Source: Chamaea fasciata (Eukaryota > Chordata > Aves > Passeriformes > Sylviidae). From it: 64,000 nt of DNA. The notes beneath the pieces were generated by a model that worked only from the letters and a program-made list of their open reading frames with translations, had not been told where the DNA came from and did no database searches. Below, one piece after another: positions 12,401-27,100 of this stretch. Both the position numbers and the translations under genes were made by a program. How positions within the stretch are numbered: position 1 is the first letter of the stretch; each line of letters begins with the position of its first letter. The stretch covers positions 6,274,945-6,338,944 of the forward strand of contig JARCOQ010000017.1 of assembly GCA_029207755.1 (NCBI GenBank), given 5' to 3'.

Positions 12401-15400
12401 ATCCAGGCTGTTTTCTTGCCACTGTTCCAAATGCAGCCCCTTCTTCAGCTCAGGGACCAAACCTGAGCAGCTTACCCAGGGATCAGCAAATGTGTCTCGA
12501 GACACCTCAGACCATGGGGGTGCCCAGTGCCAGCACCTTGGTTAGGCTGGCACAGAACACAGTGATCCCTCCTGAAATCAGATGGCAGGTAGGGACAAAA
12601 AATCACTTTCAAGTGTTACAGCCCTTCCCGAGCACAGGACAGGTTACAGAAACCAAGCCAAAAGGACTAGAAAGGAAAAAAAAAAAAAAAAAATCAGAGT
12701 AATAAAATAGAAAAAAATTGGAAGCCAAATGTCCACCTGTACAGACAACTGAACTGAGATCTAAGTGCTGCTGCACCCCTCAAAAAGCCTGACCTGTTAT
12801 TTAGACACAGATGAACTTTTCAAGTTACAGCTCAGCCTTGCACAGAATGAAGCCATGTGCTGCATTGTTAAGGATCTGACAAGAAAAAAAAAAAAAAAGG
12901 TGGGGGGGAGGGAATAGAAAAGAAAGATGTTGAGAGAAATATTGGGAGAAGGTGACAGATACAGGAGGCTAAGACTTCTGGGAGCCAGAGACCACCTCTA
13001 ACTACACTCAAAAATGGGGCCCACCAGGCTCAGCTGTCCATGGGGTTATGCAAAATATATATTATATATCATATATATCATGCACACAGCTCCCAAGAGC
13101 GGGTCACCCAGTTGTGTCAGTGTAGGAAGAGCTATTAAGTACAAAAATGAATCATAACACAGAAATGTAAAACCGTGCTTTTGCTCACAGAGGTAACGGC
13201 GCTTTTAGAGAGGCAACATCTGAGATGAGACCAGGGCTGGGGGAGTGAGAGATTCCCTGGTTTGAATTTCCCTGATTTCTTATGCATGAAATGGTGCGAA
13301 AGGGAGTGATCGACAGCAGGAAGAGGTGGGGAATGAAATCAGATGGATTGGATCTAGGATGCAGCACTGGAAATAAATGCAACCTGCACAGGCAGAGCAT
13401 CAGCGGCCCCGTGCAGAATCAGCCTGGGCCTCTGCAGGCAGGAATTTAGCAGAGGTACTTACCCAGAGGCACCTCTCACATTTATTAAAACACCTCTGTG
13501 CTGGGAGAGTCCCAATAGTTTTTGTCTTGGCTTTGGGTGCAGGGAGCTGTCTGAGCAGCCCCGGAGCAGCTCCATGCCTGGAAAGGCAGCTGGGTCTGTG
13601 AGCATCTCTACGAGATAAAACCCAGCCTTGCAGCATCACCAACTCACTCACACTGGAAATAAATCTTCATTCAAGTGAGCAGCAGGAGCAGGGAAATAGG
13701 GGTGCTGCCAGCAGAGAGGGCAGACTGAACCCAGGACAGTGGCAGGACAGGGCACCCTCATCCACAGTGTTCTTCAGTACTCCCACTCCTGCAGGATGAG
13801 CGCTAAAGGTGCTTTTGTGCTCCAGGCTTAGGCAGAAAATGAGGTTTGGGGCACGAGGAGACAGAGGGACCCCAATAGCACAGGCAGGGCACTGCACTGG
13901 CCTTCGGGACATGGGAAAGGCTCCAGCTCCTTCCATACAAACTTTGTGACCTTGAGGCAGTCTTGTCATCCTCCCACACCTTTGAATAAGCTTTTTCTCT
14001 GTCCTGTCTGTCTGCATTACTGACTTCCAGTTACAAAACCCATTCCAGCACTCACAGACCTGGCACAGGCCATGCCAGGCTCACCCGGGCAGCAAAGGGA
14101 GATAACTGATGCATGAGCTTACCCTGGTAACTTTGTGTGAAGGTTCCCACATCCTTTAGCTCTTCAAACACTGCAACAGTAAACTGCCAAGGCTAAACCT
14201 CTCATGTGTGTAGTACAGAAAACTAGTGCCCATAGAACTTCCCAATACACTGTAAAAAAATAACGATATCACCAACTCTTCGCAGACATTGGTGCAATTA
14301 CCACTTCAGCCCTGAATTCAGCCTCCATTTCCCAGCAGGTGCATGAGGGGTGGGGGTAGAGGCTGGTTTTGCAGGGCACCCTGTGGTGCCACCAAGGATA
14401 CGAGTGGAGTCACAAGCCCAGAAGAAACGCAGCTGCTCGGGCTGGGGGCGATGCACAGTGAGAGCCAAGGGGCACTGGGAACAGCCTGGCACGGGGAATG
14501 GGGCACTTTGGGGTGACCCTGGCATCGATCCTGGCTGCCCAAGCAAATGCCACCACAGAGCGCCAAACAGGTCAGAAGTTAAGACAGAGCAGCTAAAGAA
14601 GCCAAAGGTGTTTGTAAAGCCCTCAGAGTCAGAGCTACCCTTGCTGTTTGTCATTTGGCTTTCTGCCGCTTCCATCTCTTTCACTGTAACCCCTGTGTCC
14701 CCCAGCGGGGGTCTCACCTGTATTTTACAGCCCACAGAGCACACTGCACATAACATCCCCACCCTCAGTGCACACACAGGTAATAACCCAGCTCACAACA
14801 GGAACACTTGGCCCCTCCACACGGTCCTGGCAGATTTTGCAACACAAACCACCCACAACTCCAGAGGATGGACAGGAGCATGAAAGGTGCTCAGGATGCC
14901 CAGTGCTGGACTTCACACTCCTCATCGTAGCTGCAGCTGAGCTCCACAGATGCTCTCCTCCTTTCCCATTTCCCCGGGAAGATGAGCTTCCCCAAGGACC
15001 CCGACTCGCTGCAGTGCTCAGAAAATCTCCCCCTTCCACCCAGCCAGGATCTCCCCTCTCCGACTGGTCCCACCAACACCTCCAAGGAAGGCCTCAATGT
15101 ACAAAATGGCTGAGGAGCAGAAAGCACATCCCAACTCCTTATCTTACAGCAGCATAACAGCAAAAGCATAGAGGGGGGAAAAAACCGAAAAGGCCCCAAA
15201 AATCCTTTTGCCGTAGCTGACAGAGGCCCTGGCCATGAGTAAAAAACACACAGAAAAAACAAAACAAAAAAAAACACATTGGCACCAAGGGTAGGAACAC
15301 CTCAGCCTGAGCTCAGGCCTGCGGAAGAGCCCGGTGGGACTGTGGAAAGTCCCAGAGGGAAGGGAGTTGCAGTAACACCGAGATTTATCTTGACCCTCCC

Positions 15401-16071
15401 TTTGCAATCCTGGGAACAACGGGAAGTCATCTGCGCTCCTATGCAGCAATGCTTCAGGGATTCAGGGAATCCTTCTGCCGAACGCGGGTCAGCTGGGCCG
15501 TTTCTGCCCAAAACCCGGGTCCCAGGGGGAGATGTGCACCCAGGGATGCTCCTTTGTTTACCGCTCGGCTGTATAGGCAGGGAGCCCCAGACACTGATTA
15601 GCATTTCTTTCTAGACACATCTCCCATTCAGGCGCTTCCCACGGGGGGCAAGAAATACCTCCAGAACCCTGAGCAGAGCCCCAGAACCAACCCCGGCCCC
15701 AAACCGACTGCAGCCACCCAGCAGGCAAAGATGGGGCCGGGGAGGGAAGGATGCTGGGGGGTGGGGGGGAGGAGAAACGGTGCCTGAGCCGAGCTTTTTG
15801 TTCCTCTGCTCACAGCATTGCTATGGTGATTTCAAGCAAGACGGAGGAACAGTCGCTACCCATCAGTCCCGCTGCTCCAGCCCCCTGCACCGACCGCATG
15901 AGCAGCCCCTTCCCCCGCACGCAGGAGCGGGCAGGGGGAGACAGGGGCTCGGCGCATCGCACCTCTCCTGGGAGCCACCCCCCAGCTCTGCAGGGGCAGC
16001 TTCTCCCCCCCCGCCCCTTCCCCGGATGGCCATCACCGCCCCGTCCCCGGGCACCGCCTGGGCTGGGGCGA

Positions 16072-16098
16072 GGGATGCGGGATGCGGGATGCGGGATG
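16072..16098 (+). repeat. GGGATGC tandem repeat, four units
   Basis: Four head-to-tail copies of the heptamer GGGATGC lie in the CpG island just inside KCNQ2 intron 1. This is a small minisatellite that may vary in copy number. Confidence 0.85.
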
Positions 16099-16356
16099 CA
16101 GCGGCGGCCCGGCCGGGCGGCCCGACCGGTCTGGGAGAGGATGGGGGGGGAGCGGCTCAGCCTCCGCCCCCCGCAGCATCCCCCGGGGCTCCCCAACCAG
16201 CCCTGGCACCCGGCATCCCTTCCCCGCACCCGCTCTGCAGCTGGAGCATCCTTCCTCTCCAGCGCATTTGGAGGGCTGAGAGGGTGGAGGAGGGCACCCC
16301 GAACCGGGGAGGGGGGGGGTCTCTGCCATCAGGTTTGCCCCCCACCCTTTTACTCA

Positions 16357-17007
<651 letters not shown>

Positions 17008-20000
17008 TCAAGATACATCTTCCCCCTGCCCCCAGCCGGTGTCTGCTCCCCAAACCAGGTTCTGGCACCCCCTCAAAACGCCCACAGAGGAGGCTCCTTC
17101 TGCCCCCCCGGGAAGGGCTGGGCAGCGCCCTGCCATGAGATGTCCATCCCCATGGTCCTGGCAGCAGGTGCAGACATTGCCACAGTGTCACAGGAGGGAC
17201 CCAATCCACGCCCCACCTCCGTGAGCCCACTCAGCAGCAGACCTGCTCAACCTCTCCACAAATCCCAGTGTGCAAAGTCATTCCCTTTCTCCACTCTTCC
17301 CAAAGGCCCAGCCTATCATCCTGGCAGCCCAAATTCAGCTTCCACGCTGAAACTGCACCGTGACATGGTCATCAAGCTGTTCAGAAGCCAAGCTCCCACG
17401 CAGAAAGTCCATCTCCAGATGAGCTGACCCAAATCAGCTCTTTAACACCCCACTATTTATAGTCCAGAAGCAGCATTTTCCCCTCTCACACCATGCCTGG
17501 ATTCTGCCCCAAGGAATATTTCCTCCTGGCATGCCTTCACTGGACTCAGGAGAAGACAGGCAGACTGCAGAAGATAGGACAGGGGTACCTGCCCCACATA
17601 ATTATCCTCCATGGAAAGGGTTCTTTGTAATGGGAAGACCTGCAATCAAGTAAAATCAAGCCCAAAATCATCAGCTCCTTCCCAGTGACATTTCTATCCC
17701 TTACAACCCAAAAAAATCACAGGTGATCTGTGAACTGCAAACCTCTGCATGTTCTTTGTGAGTAAAACAAGGCTTTAGGACAAAACTTTTTGTATGTAAA
17801 TTAAATTGCAAGCTCAGGTAAGCTGCTCCTTTCATCATAAATACCTTGACACAATGTTAGGGAAGCAGCAAAATGGTGGCCCCGAGTTTTATGGCTGCAG
17901 GAGCCACCCAGGACTGGGTTTTGTTGGAAAACCAGCTTTTCATGAAATTCATATTTAAATGAGAAAAAAATCAACATAACCTTTCAGAGTCCACTTCTCA
18001 AGTCCTGGCTTTCTGGTCCTCTCCTAATTTCTCAGGAGGATCCCAGTGAGAACTAATGGATAAGAGGAGCACTGAGATTAAAGCTACTGCCTCTCACTCC
18101 CCAAATCCTGTCATTCACATTGAGAGAAGAGCAAGCGTGGAGCAGCCCTACATTTTTTATGAACAGAGCGTTTCCTGTGACCCATATTCTCTCCAACACA
18201 TGGCTGAAAGAGAAGCCATCACTGCAAGGCAGGCAGAAAACTAAAGCTGGGTTAAATACTGGAAAAACAGATCTGCAAGTATGTCAGCGAATAAATTGCT
18301 CATTTCAATGAGGGGCCATTCTATTCATTATTTGTGAACACTTGTAAGATCATTAGTGTTCTTTAATAGGGTGGCCAATTACAAATGTGCCTGGCGCTAA
18401 TGTACAAAGTGCATTATTATAGATCCAGTGACGCAGTCCCAAAGCAGGAAATATCCCCCTCCACAAAAAGACCAACAGCAAACAAAGGAAGCAATTTTCA
18501 ATTAACAAATTCAAGATTACAAATAGTCTGTGAGCCCTAAAGAAGAATCTAAATTCAATGTGCTCCTCTTTGCCTAATTAGTTGGTCATTGGCACTGTGA
18601 CACTGCAGCGCAGCTTTGGGTATCCTGCATGTCTGAGACCACCAAAAATCAGGAGTGGGAAAGGCAAGGGGTGGGATCTGACCCTTCCCAAGTTGTGGTT
18701 GGGCTGAGAAAAGGCACGGGGTGGTTGTAGGGACTGTCAGGGATTGCTGCTTCACTCGGGAGGGAGGCAAAACCTCAAAGACAAGCAAGGCATTGAGAGC
18801 AAGTGGCATGGAGGATTGCCTCCTTGTGAGAACAGCGGTCTTTGGAAGGTAGAAAAGGCCTGAAATTGTGGAAGAAGGCCTCTTCTAGCTTCACCTCTTC
18901 TTTCTTTTTACCTTGGACTCTTAGGGCGTTTCTAACTCCTTTTTTATAATATCCCATGAGTTGGCACCGCCAATTGCAGTTGAGTGTTCAGAAGCAGGTG
19001 GATTTCCCCTTTCCACCCCCACAGGCCACTCACAATACCTGTCCCTTGATCCAGCCTCCAGTGCCTGGCCAGTTACGGCCCTGAGAGGAGCAGCAGTCTC
19101 AGGGAACAACTGGGACACAAACACTCACTGAGCTGTGATGTCCTGCACGGAGCCTGCAGCAGGTAATTTTGGAGATGAAGTCACTTGTGTGCCACTTCTG
19201 CTGGGTGGCAGAAGACAAGACACAGCCATTAACACTGGGAATTAATGAGGTATATAAAAGCAGCGGTGGGAAGGTGCTTTTATCTGATCCAAGGACATTA
19301 TGTCTCCACAAACAAACAGAATTACTGAGTCAGTCCTTTGCTTTCAACACTGGTGATGGCTTTAAAACACAAACACCATGGCAGATAGCTTAGACCCTGA
19401 AGGTAGGATGAAATCCATCAATCCATGTTAAGACACAGAAAGTCCATGCTCTGTCCCCTGGCGAATTTTGAGATGTAGTAAGAAATGACTGGTGTGAAAT
19501 ATGTCGAATGACTCCAGGGATAAATTTCTGCTTGAAACACTGAACGAGAACCCTTTCTCCATCCCCACCCAGCTGGTGGTTTGTGTGAACTGTGCTACCC
19601 GCAGCCTGGGTTTTGTCACTCACAGCTCTCTCCCAGAGCTATTTTCAAACCCTAAAGCAGATGGCTTTACCTCCCCTTGTACAGGATGCTGCAACATCCC
19701 AGCAACACTAACCTGCCAAGGGAAAAGACATTACCAGCTTGGTCTCTCTGTACCCAGTGTCCACCCATCTCACTCTGCTTCAGCTCCCCCTCACCTCCCA
19801 CCACCCCCATCCTCTTCTCTGAGCAGAAAACAGCCCTCAAGAGCCCCTATCTATTGATTACTCATGTCTCTTCCCTGCTTGACTTTTCCCAACACATGCC
19901 AAATCAGTTTTGGCTTTGAAACCAGCAACCCTGACCTGAGAGAGGTTGGTTCATACAAGGAACTTTACCTGCAAGGAGATGCTTCCCCAGCATAAGGTGG

Positions 20001-20012
20001 AGCCTTCAGGGG

Positions 20013-20047
<35 letters not shown>

Positions 20048-20059
20048 AAGAAAAAAAAA
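20013..20059 (+). repeat. Poly-A tract
   Basis: An uninterrupted run of about 33 A is followed by GAAAGA and more A. It is a simple repeat with no adjacent retroelement I recognise. Confidence 0.95.
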
Positions 20060-23000
20060 GCTGTAGGAAAGATAATTCATGTGCACAAATGGAGAAATCT
20101 ACATATTTCCAAAGGAGAAAGGTGAGTGTGACAATCCTGGCTAGAAGAGAAGGCCATGCTCAGCCAAACCTTCCGTATTTGGGATGAAGAGATGTGGGCA
20201 CAGCTGCAGAGTATTTGCAGTGTGGTGAGGACACTGGTGCAGAAGGTTCACCTCAAGAGCAAGAGGATTCAAACTGGGCAGAGAGCAAAGGCTGCTTTTG
20301 GCAATCAGCCACAACCACAGTATCAGCACGGATTTTTTAAACTTTTTTTTTTTAATCACCTGAAATGAAGATGCACCAGATGGTTTTTCAGTTCTGATCA
20401 AATCTGACAGTCATCAGTTTCAATGCTAATTAAGTTTCTATCAGTCTCCATCAAAACTAGAAGCCCTGCTAGGCAAAGGCTCCCCAATGGTTCCTTCTTT
20501 CTCCTTCAAAGGGGATTTTAAAGTGTATTCTCTTCTTTACCAGGCACAGGAAAAGGTGCCCATGAGGAGGCCACGCCTCCCAGCCACTAAAAATCTTCAA
20601 TCAGAATTTGCAAGCAACATGCTGATAAGAAGCCAGGCTCCCTTCATCCTGCTGCTGACAGAGCTGCTTATTTTATATTACATATTTATTGGATGCAAAA
20701 TTTCTGTGCCACCATCCATCTTCCTGCCCTGTTCTTAGACAGCACTGACCTCATTGGAGGCTGCTCCAGAAAAACCCGGGACAAATCCTGCTGTAAGAGA
20801 TCAGCTTAAGCTGCAGCTGGAAGCGTCTGACTGTAGGAACAGAAATCTCCCCAAGTTACACTGAATTGGCTTGGGAGACACACATGCTCCATTCTTAACT
20901 AGAAATTTATGTTCCTCCTTTGTAAGGGTGATTAAAATTGCTGAGGTCCAAATATTAATTCGTGCTGTGGAGGCCTGACCTAAGGAAAACTGGTTTCTGG
21001 TGCTTGACTGGGCATGTGGAAGGAGAAACAAGTGGGAAAAAAAAAGCAAAATTAAGGTGAATTCTCTTGAATTAAATTGCGTGGCTCTCAGAGCACCCAC
21101 AAAGCTGAAAGTCATGGAGGGACTAGCACCTAGATCTATAAAGCTTGTCACCTTTAGACTGATCTGCTTCTGTCCCGTTCAGTCACACAGACCCTTCTCC
21201 CACTGGCAAATTCCCCACTGGCCAGGTCTCCTTCCCCATCTCTACTCTCCATGCTTCCATCATTGCCCTCCAGCTCCTTCTCCTGCCCTCGCCTCCTTTG
21301 GGACCACGTGTAATTCCCTTTCTTCATTTATGCTGTTACCTTGAAGGTATTTTTAGCCCGTGACCACAGTTGCCCCTGAGCCTTCCTTTTCCCAGACTCT
21401 GTAAATTTAGCTCTCTTAGTCATCCCTCACGTCTCCCAGTGCTCACATTGTTCCTCCTGACCTCCTTGGGTTTCCACCTCCTCCTGCACCCACAAGGACC
21501 AAAGCCACACCATCAAACTGCTGTCACCTCAGTGCTCCCTGACCTCCTCCCCCACGACAGGGCTGCTCCAGGACCTCCTCCCACACCCTGATGGCCACCA
21601 CAAGCTCCTTGGGGATGGCCACTCAGAGATGGAGGAGCCTTCCCACTAAGAGTCCCCTTGCAGTGTTTCCAAACCAGCGCTGTGCTCTCCACAATGCACA
21701 ACTTACAGCAACGAAACTAAACTTGGCCTCACCTGGGAGCTCTTCCAGCCTTGCCTGGTTTCAGGAGCTTGGAATCCAGCTCAGGACTGGCTCTGCTCCC
21801 AGTAAAGCACCTCCCAGAGCCATAACTGCATCCTGGCTGCGACCCAGTCCCACAAAGCCCATTAGGTGCTTTGTTCCCATTCAAGCACCTGCCTCCCACT
21901 GACTTCAAAGCTGAATCAAAACCTGCATGAATATTTAGGGACTGGAGGTTGTCATCCGAAAGAAACAAGCCCGTACTGAAATAGCTGATTCTGACACATC
22001 ATCTCTGCAAGGAGAGGCACATCAGATTGCTCTGTGCTTTATCCCGACACGGCAGGGAAACCAGCTCAAATAAATAGGCTGCAAATGGCCCAAGGTGTCC
22101 TATAGCCCAAGCTTGGTAGGTGCTGGGGGCATGAGAGGGGTGTTGGTGTGTAGGGCAGGATGTGAGGGGGATTCCAGCTCTGTTGGGGTTTCAGAACGTG
22201 GGGAGCTGTGCTGGATCAGAGGGGGTCTGTGACGGAGATAATCCCATCTGATCTCTTCCCAGGGATGGGGTGTTCCTTAGGGAAGAGCAGGGAAAAGGCA
22301 TACAAGGTACTTGCTGGGAGGGTCCCTGCTAGCAGGTGGGGAGCAGCACGAGGAGATGCAAAAGCTCTAAACCTGCATAGAGAAAAAAATAATTTCTTTT
22401 TTGATGCAAAAGCTTTTTTTTTCCAATTTTTTTCTTTCTTTCTGAAATGTCAAAATCTACAGATTTAGCAAGTAAGAAAACCAAACCCAATTACTAAAAT
22501 ACTGAAAAGCTTTAAGGCTAATTATTTTACCTCTTCATTATTGAGTGAGATTAAAAAAACCCTTCCAAACTTAAAAAAAAAAAAAAGTCTTTTCATTTTT
22601 TCCATGCATTTTTTTTTTCCATTTCAAAAATGTTAAAGAAAGAATATTAGATTTTGATTTTCGTTAAGAGGGTTGCTTTTGATCCATGTTTCAGGTTAAA
22701 AAATTGATGTGTTCTGTTGGGAAGCTGCCAGGCAGACGTGGCTGTCTCCATGCTCCTGCCTCTGTCACAGCATACCATGTGTCATCTGCAAAGGAAAACT
22801 CTTGAAGTAACTAAATTCATAGTTTCTCTGCACCGTGGGGTTTTGCTGCAGGCTTTCTTCAGCCTTTCAGCCTGGACACCTGGGAAATCAAAAGAATGTG
22901 AAAGGGCAAGGGTTTATGATTTATTTATCTTTAACCTGAGGTCTCAAGGAAAGCTGGTGTACGTGCATCTGCATCGCTCTTCCCTCCTTTAATAACTGCA

Positions 23001-23889
23001 GAGCTTTTGGGCAATTTTTATCTTCTTTATTAAAGATAGGGGGGCCATTTCAGATTGCTTTGAATGAGAATATGTGGTGAGAGAGAGGACAGAAATCTCC
23101 TCGCTGCAGGAAATGGTGATGCACACGATAATAATGGACATCAGAGAGCCCACAGGACGTTGTTTGAAACATAAATCCGTGGGGAAATGAACACCCCTGG
23201 TTCTACTGATCATGAAATTCCCTCTTTGTGGGCTCACTTTGGACCCTGCATGGGAAGCACCTGCTAAACGGGTGTTGGACAAGGCAGGATCAAGCACTTC
23301 GGGCACCTTCCCCCAGGCAAAAATGCGGGTGCTGCGCCTTCAGGGTGACATTTCCTCACTTCCAGCCTGATTTTCATGCAACCCCTCTTTTGTTCTCACA
23401 ACTTTGCCTTGCTCACGCTGTTCCTGTCCTCCGGGCATCCGGACTGAGGGCTGTGCCCTCAAAAACCTCTCACTCAGCATCTCTGTGTGCTCGCCTGTGT
23501 GTGCGGGCAGGGCAGGGCAGGGGAGGGGAGGCAGCTGCAAAACTGAGCCGTGTCTGCAGCCTGACAGGGGCTGTCAGCAGGGCACAGTTCAGCTGCCCAG
23601 AGAGCGACTTCAGCTCCACCTGTGTTGGGAAATGGATTTGTAGAGAATTCTCAAAGCCTGACAGAAGGCTCACATAGTCCTGTGCATCTGTGTGCAAACT
23701 CTGAGATGAAGTATGCTGACTTAGAAAGGCCACGGAATAGGACAGACGCTGTTGAGAGAGAAATTGAACCAGAAACGAGTTTCAAATTATGACCTTGCAA
23801 ATAGACTAGGTATTTTAGAGAAAGAGAACTACGAAAGATGCGTCTTTAAAACGCCTCTCTCAGGAGCTCCGTCTCTGAGGCGAAAGAAG

Positions 23890-24170
23890 AGTTAGTCCAG
23901 CACACCTGGAGATGCGCTCAGCCTCGGCCAGCCGGCCCTGTCCCCGCTCTCAGCACATTCCCCGTGGGGATTTATGGGCGGGGAGGACACCAAAGGTATC
24001 GAGCTGCGGCAGCGCTTCGCTCCCAGCCATGGCTCGGATGGGAACCGAGGGGATGGGGACGGAGCATCCGCATTGATCACAGCCACCTCCCGCCTGCCGC
24101 CAGCCGCCCTCGCTCGTCACCGCAGTCCCTCAGGGCGCTGCTGGGGGAGAATTCCACACTGTGTCCTTGG
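23890..24170. other. Small isolated CpG-rich patch
   Basis: About 280 bp with many CG dinucleotides (for example CGGCCAGCCGGCCC and CTCGCTCGTCACCGC) stands in a CpG-poor spacer about 7.3 kb upstream of KCNQ2. It could be an orphan CpG island or distal promoter. No splice-linked exon was identified. Confidence 0.4.
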
Positions 24171-27100
24171 AGAGGAATCTCCTCACCGCGCTGACGTGTG
24201 AGACGTGGCAGGGCTGGCACAGACACTCCCGTGTCCCCTGCACTCCTGCCCCACACCAGAACCCAGCTGAGAAACCCGCAGCCTGTGCGCAGTCACTGCT
24301 GTCACACCCGTCGCATCCCCACAAGGCTGATATCCGGGGATCAACCTCTTCTCCGTCCCCTACTTGTATCCCCATCCCAAAGCCTGGCTGCTTCCAGACT
24401 CATCATTCTGAGTGCTCAGCTGTGGCTGGCCAGGACTGCAGAGAGCATTCAGCAGATACAAGGCACGAGAACAGTGCCAGACTCAGGGTGATTACAAATC
24501 ATTTAGACTAAGCAAAACCAGGCCATCCTAAATTTGTAGGCAGCAAACGAGTGTTAGTGAGCAGAGCTGAAATGAGTTATTTGAAGATGCCGCAGTACCT
24601 CTACATAAGACATCAGAGCTGTGGACAAATGGTACCCGAGGCAGAAGGGAGGGTCTGGCCCAGAGCTGCACCCTGGGCTGTGCTAAAGCTCCAGTTTCTC
24701 TTCAGCTCAGCAATATCTCTGCACAGGGTAAAGCACAGGCCAAGAGGAGGATGGGACGTGGTGCATTGCCCTGGCCAGAGCTGCTGCTTTGTGTTCCTCC
24801 AGCTGCAGATGCACCTGAAAATGTGGATCTCAAACTGGGGAAATGCAGAGAGAGGCAGTCAAAGGAGATTAGTCAAAACCTCCCAGGTTTGGCCCTTGGC
24901 ACGTTACAGATGTTGGGGGAGAGCCTAGCTTTGCACTCTCCTCTCTGAATTTGTACCTCCAGGGGCCAAGGGTGGCTGATGGACTTTGTGAAGGGGTGTG
25001 ATGGAAGCAGGATGGAGAGAGGAGACCCACCCAGGTATGGGATGTTCTCTTCCCTGATGAGCCTTTTCCCGCAGCTTCTGCTCTGGCCCTTCCTCTGTTT
25101 CCCAAGAAGGTTTAGTTTGAAGGCTTTGTGTCCAGCCCCAAGGACACAAAACCCAGGGAGAACTCTTCATCCCCACTGGGTCAGGCACTGCCCAGGCTGT
25201 GGGGATGACCCCAGCCCCATCTGCTCTGACCTGGGTGCCCAACATCATGTAGATCTGCTCAGGAAAGAGTCCAAGCCCTGGCACTTGGGCTGGGGAGCAG
25301 AGCAGAGGTGATTTACACCAATGCTGGATGGAGAGCTGCCCACTGGCAGCTTTGCAAGGGGAAATGTGCTGTGCAGCTGCCCAAGGAGAAGAGAAGCATC
25401 TGCTGGGACACAAGGAAAGACTTCAGGGATTAAGTCATTTTCTGAAGTCACTCTGTGCTGCATGTGCATCATTCCCACCGCTAGCACAGATGATTCAGCA
25501 TCTCCATCACCAGCAGGCAATGGCAGGGCTCCCTTGGGTGCTGTCCTCTGGGAATTCTGGTCTGAACAGCACCTTGGCCTCCTTGGCAGTGAGTGGCATT
25601 GACTTCCAAGGCAGCAAAAATGGAATGGGAGGTCAGGAGATCTTCATTTGCTTTTTCCCCCTAGTGGGGTGTTGTTTTCAAAGGCTGTGTAAATGCTTCA
25701 AATGTCACCAAGACTTTTGAGTCAGCGTGACACAGGCAGGACCTCACTGCCTGCCTGGGGTTAAGGTCCAGCAAAATCTGGTGACAGATGATGGAGCCAT
25801 GGGAGAGGAACTGCCCTGACTGGAGAGGTTTTCTGCTGCCAGCGACGTGTGGCCTGTGCTGGGTCTCTGCAGGGACTTGCCCAGGCTGACAAGGGGTTGT
25901 GGCTGATGCTTTAACTCCCCTCCAAGTGCAGAAGGGCAGCAGGAGGTTCAAATTCCCCCAGCTCAGCATCTGCAGCCTGGATTTCACTTGCAATCTTGCA
26001 AAAACCTTATAAATTTTTTAGAGCAGCCCCAAACGGCTGCTGAGTCGGCCAATCAGCTCCAGCGGATTAAGAAAACTAACTTTAAATTATTAACAGCACA
26101 CAACCAGACACAAGGGTAGAGGTGGGAAAGGAGAAGAACTCCTTCCTCAATCCAGTGGATGCCACAAGAGCAGCCAGCACCAGCCTGGGGTTTGGCAGAG
26201 GTGTCCACTCACCCCTACAGGATGGTCCCACTGTGGGATCTTCCCCTCTCCATCAGGAACCCCCACCAAGACATCAGTGCCATGCTGGGCACACAGTGTG
26301 CTGCATGGTGGAGGTGATGTCCCTTTTGGAAACTGGGTGCTGGTTCACATCCAGCCCACACACACCTCCCTCTTCTTCCCTCCTCTCCCAGGCCCATTGG
26401 CTTCTCTCCTCTTGAAGAGCTGATCCCCAGCTGTACAGCAGCCCTGATATTTTTTGACTTTCCTACAACCTCAAGTAATTTTCCCTCCACCAGCTTTAAA
26501 TTTCAGGAAATACAATCACATCCGCAAACTCTGGTCCTCAAAGAAATGACAATAAGCACTTTGCATCTCCCGAGGTTTTTCCTTTTGCTTTGGACGTGCT
26601 GCCTGCCTGCCAGGATCAGGGACGTGAGTCTGGATTTCCTCTGCTTGGCAGCTGTTCCGGGAGGATTTTGTCCCTGTTTCCACGAGATGGCACCGAAGAG
26701 GCTGCTAGGGGAAGCAGCCACCACGACGCCTTCAGGGAGGACTGGGATGGAAAATCAGTCCAAAACAATAAAAGTTGCTACGAAAAAAAATGCCTCTGAG
26801 CTCTGGGTTGTGGCGTTCCAGCACACCTGGCCATGGCAGGGAGGAATTGGAGGAGAATTCGGTATTTTAAAATCCATCTCACCAATAGAGCTCTATCACC
26901 TGCCATGGGCCACATACACCCACTTGCTCCGACACGGTGCTGATGGTTCCAAAATTAGCTTGAGCTCACTGAAAGGTTTGCCCAAATCCACCTGTGGTCC
27001 AGTCCAGGGGGCTCTTGGGATGTTTATCATTTTGGTAGGACCCCAAAATGGATCACATCAAACTCAGGGCATCATTGCTTGTGTGCCTGCAAGTCCTGTG

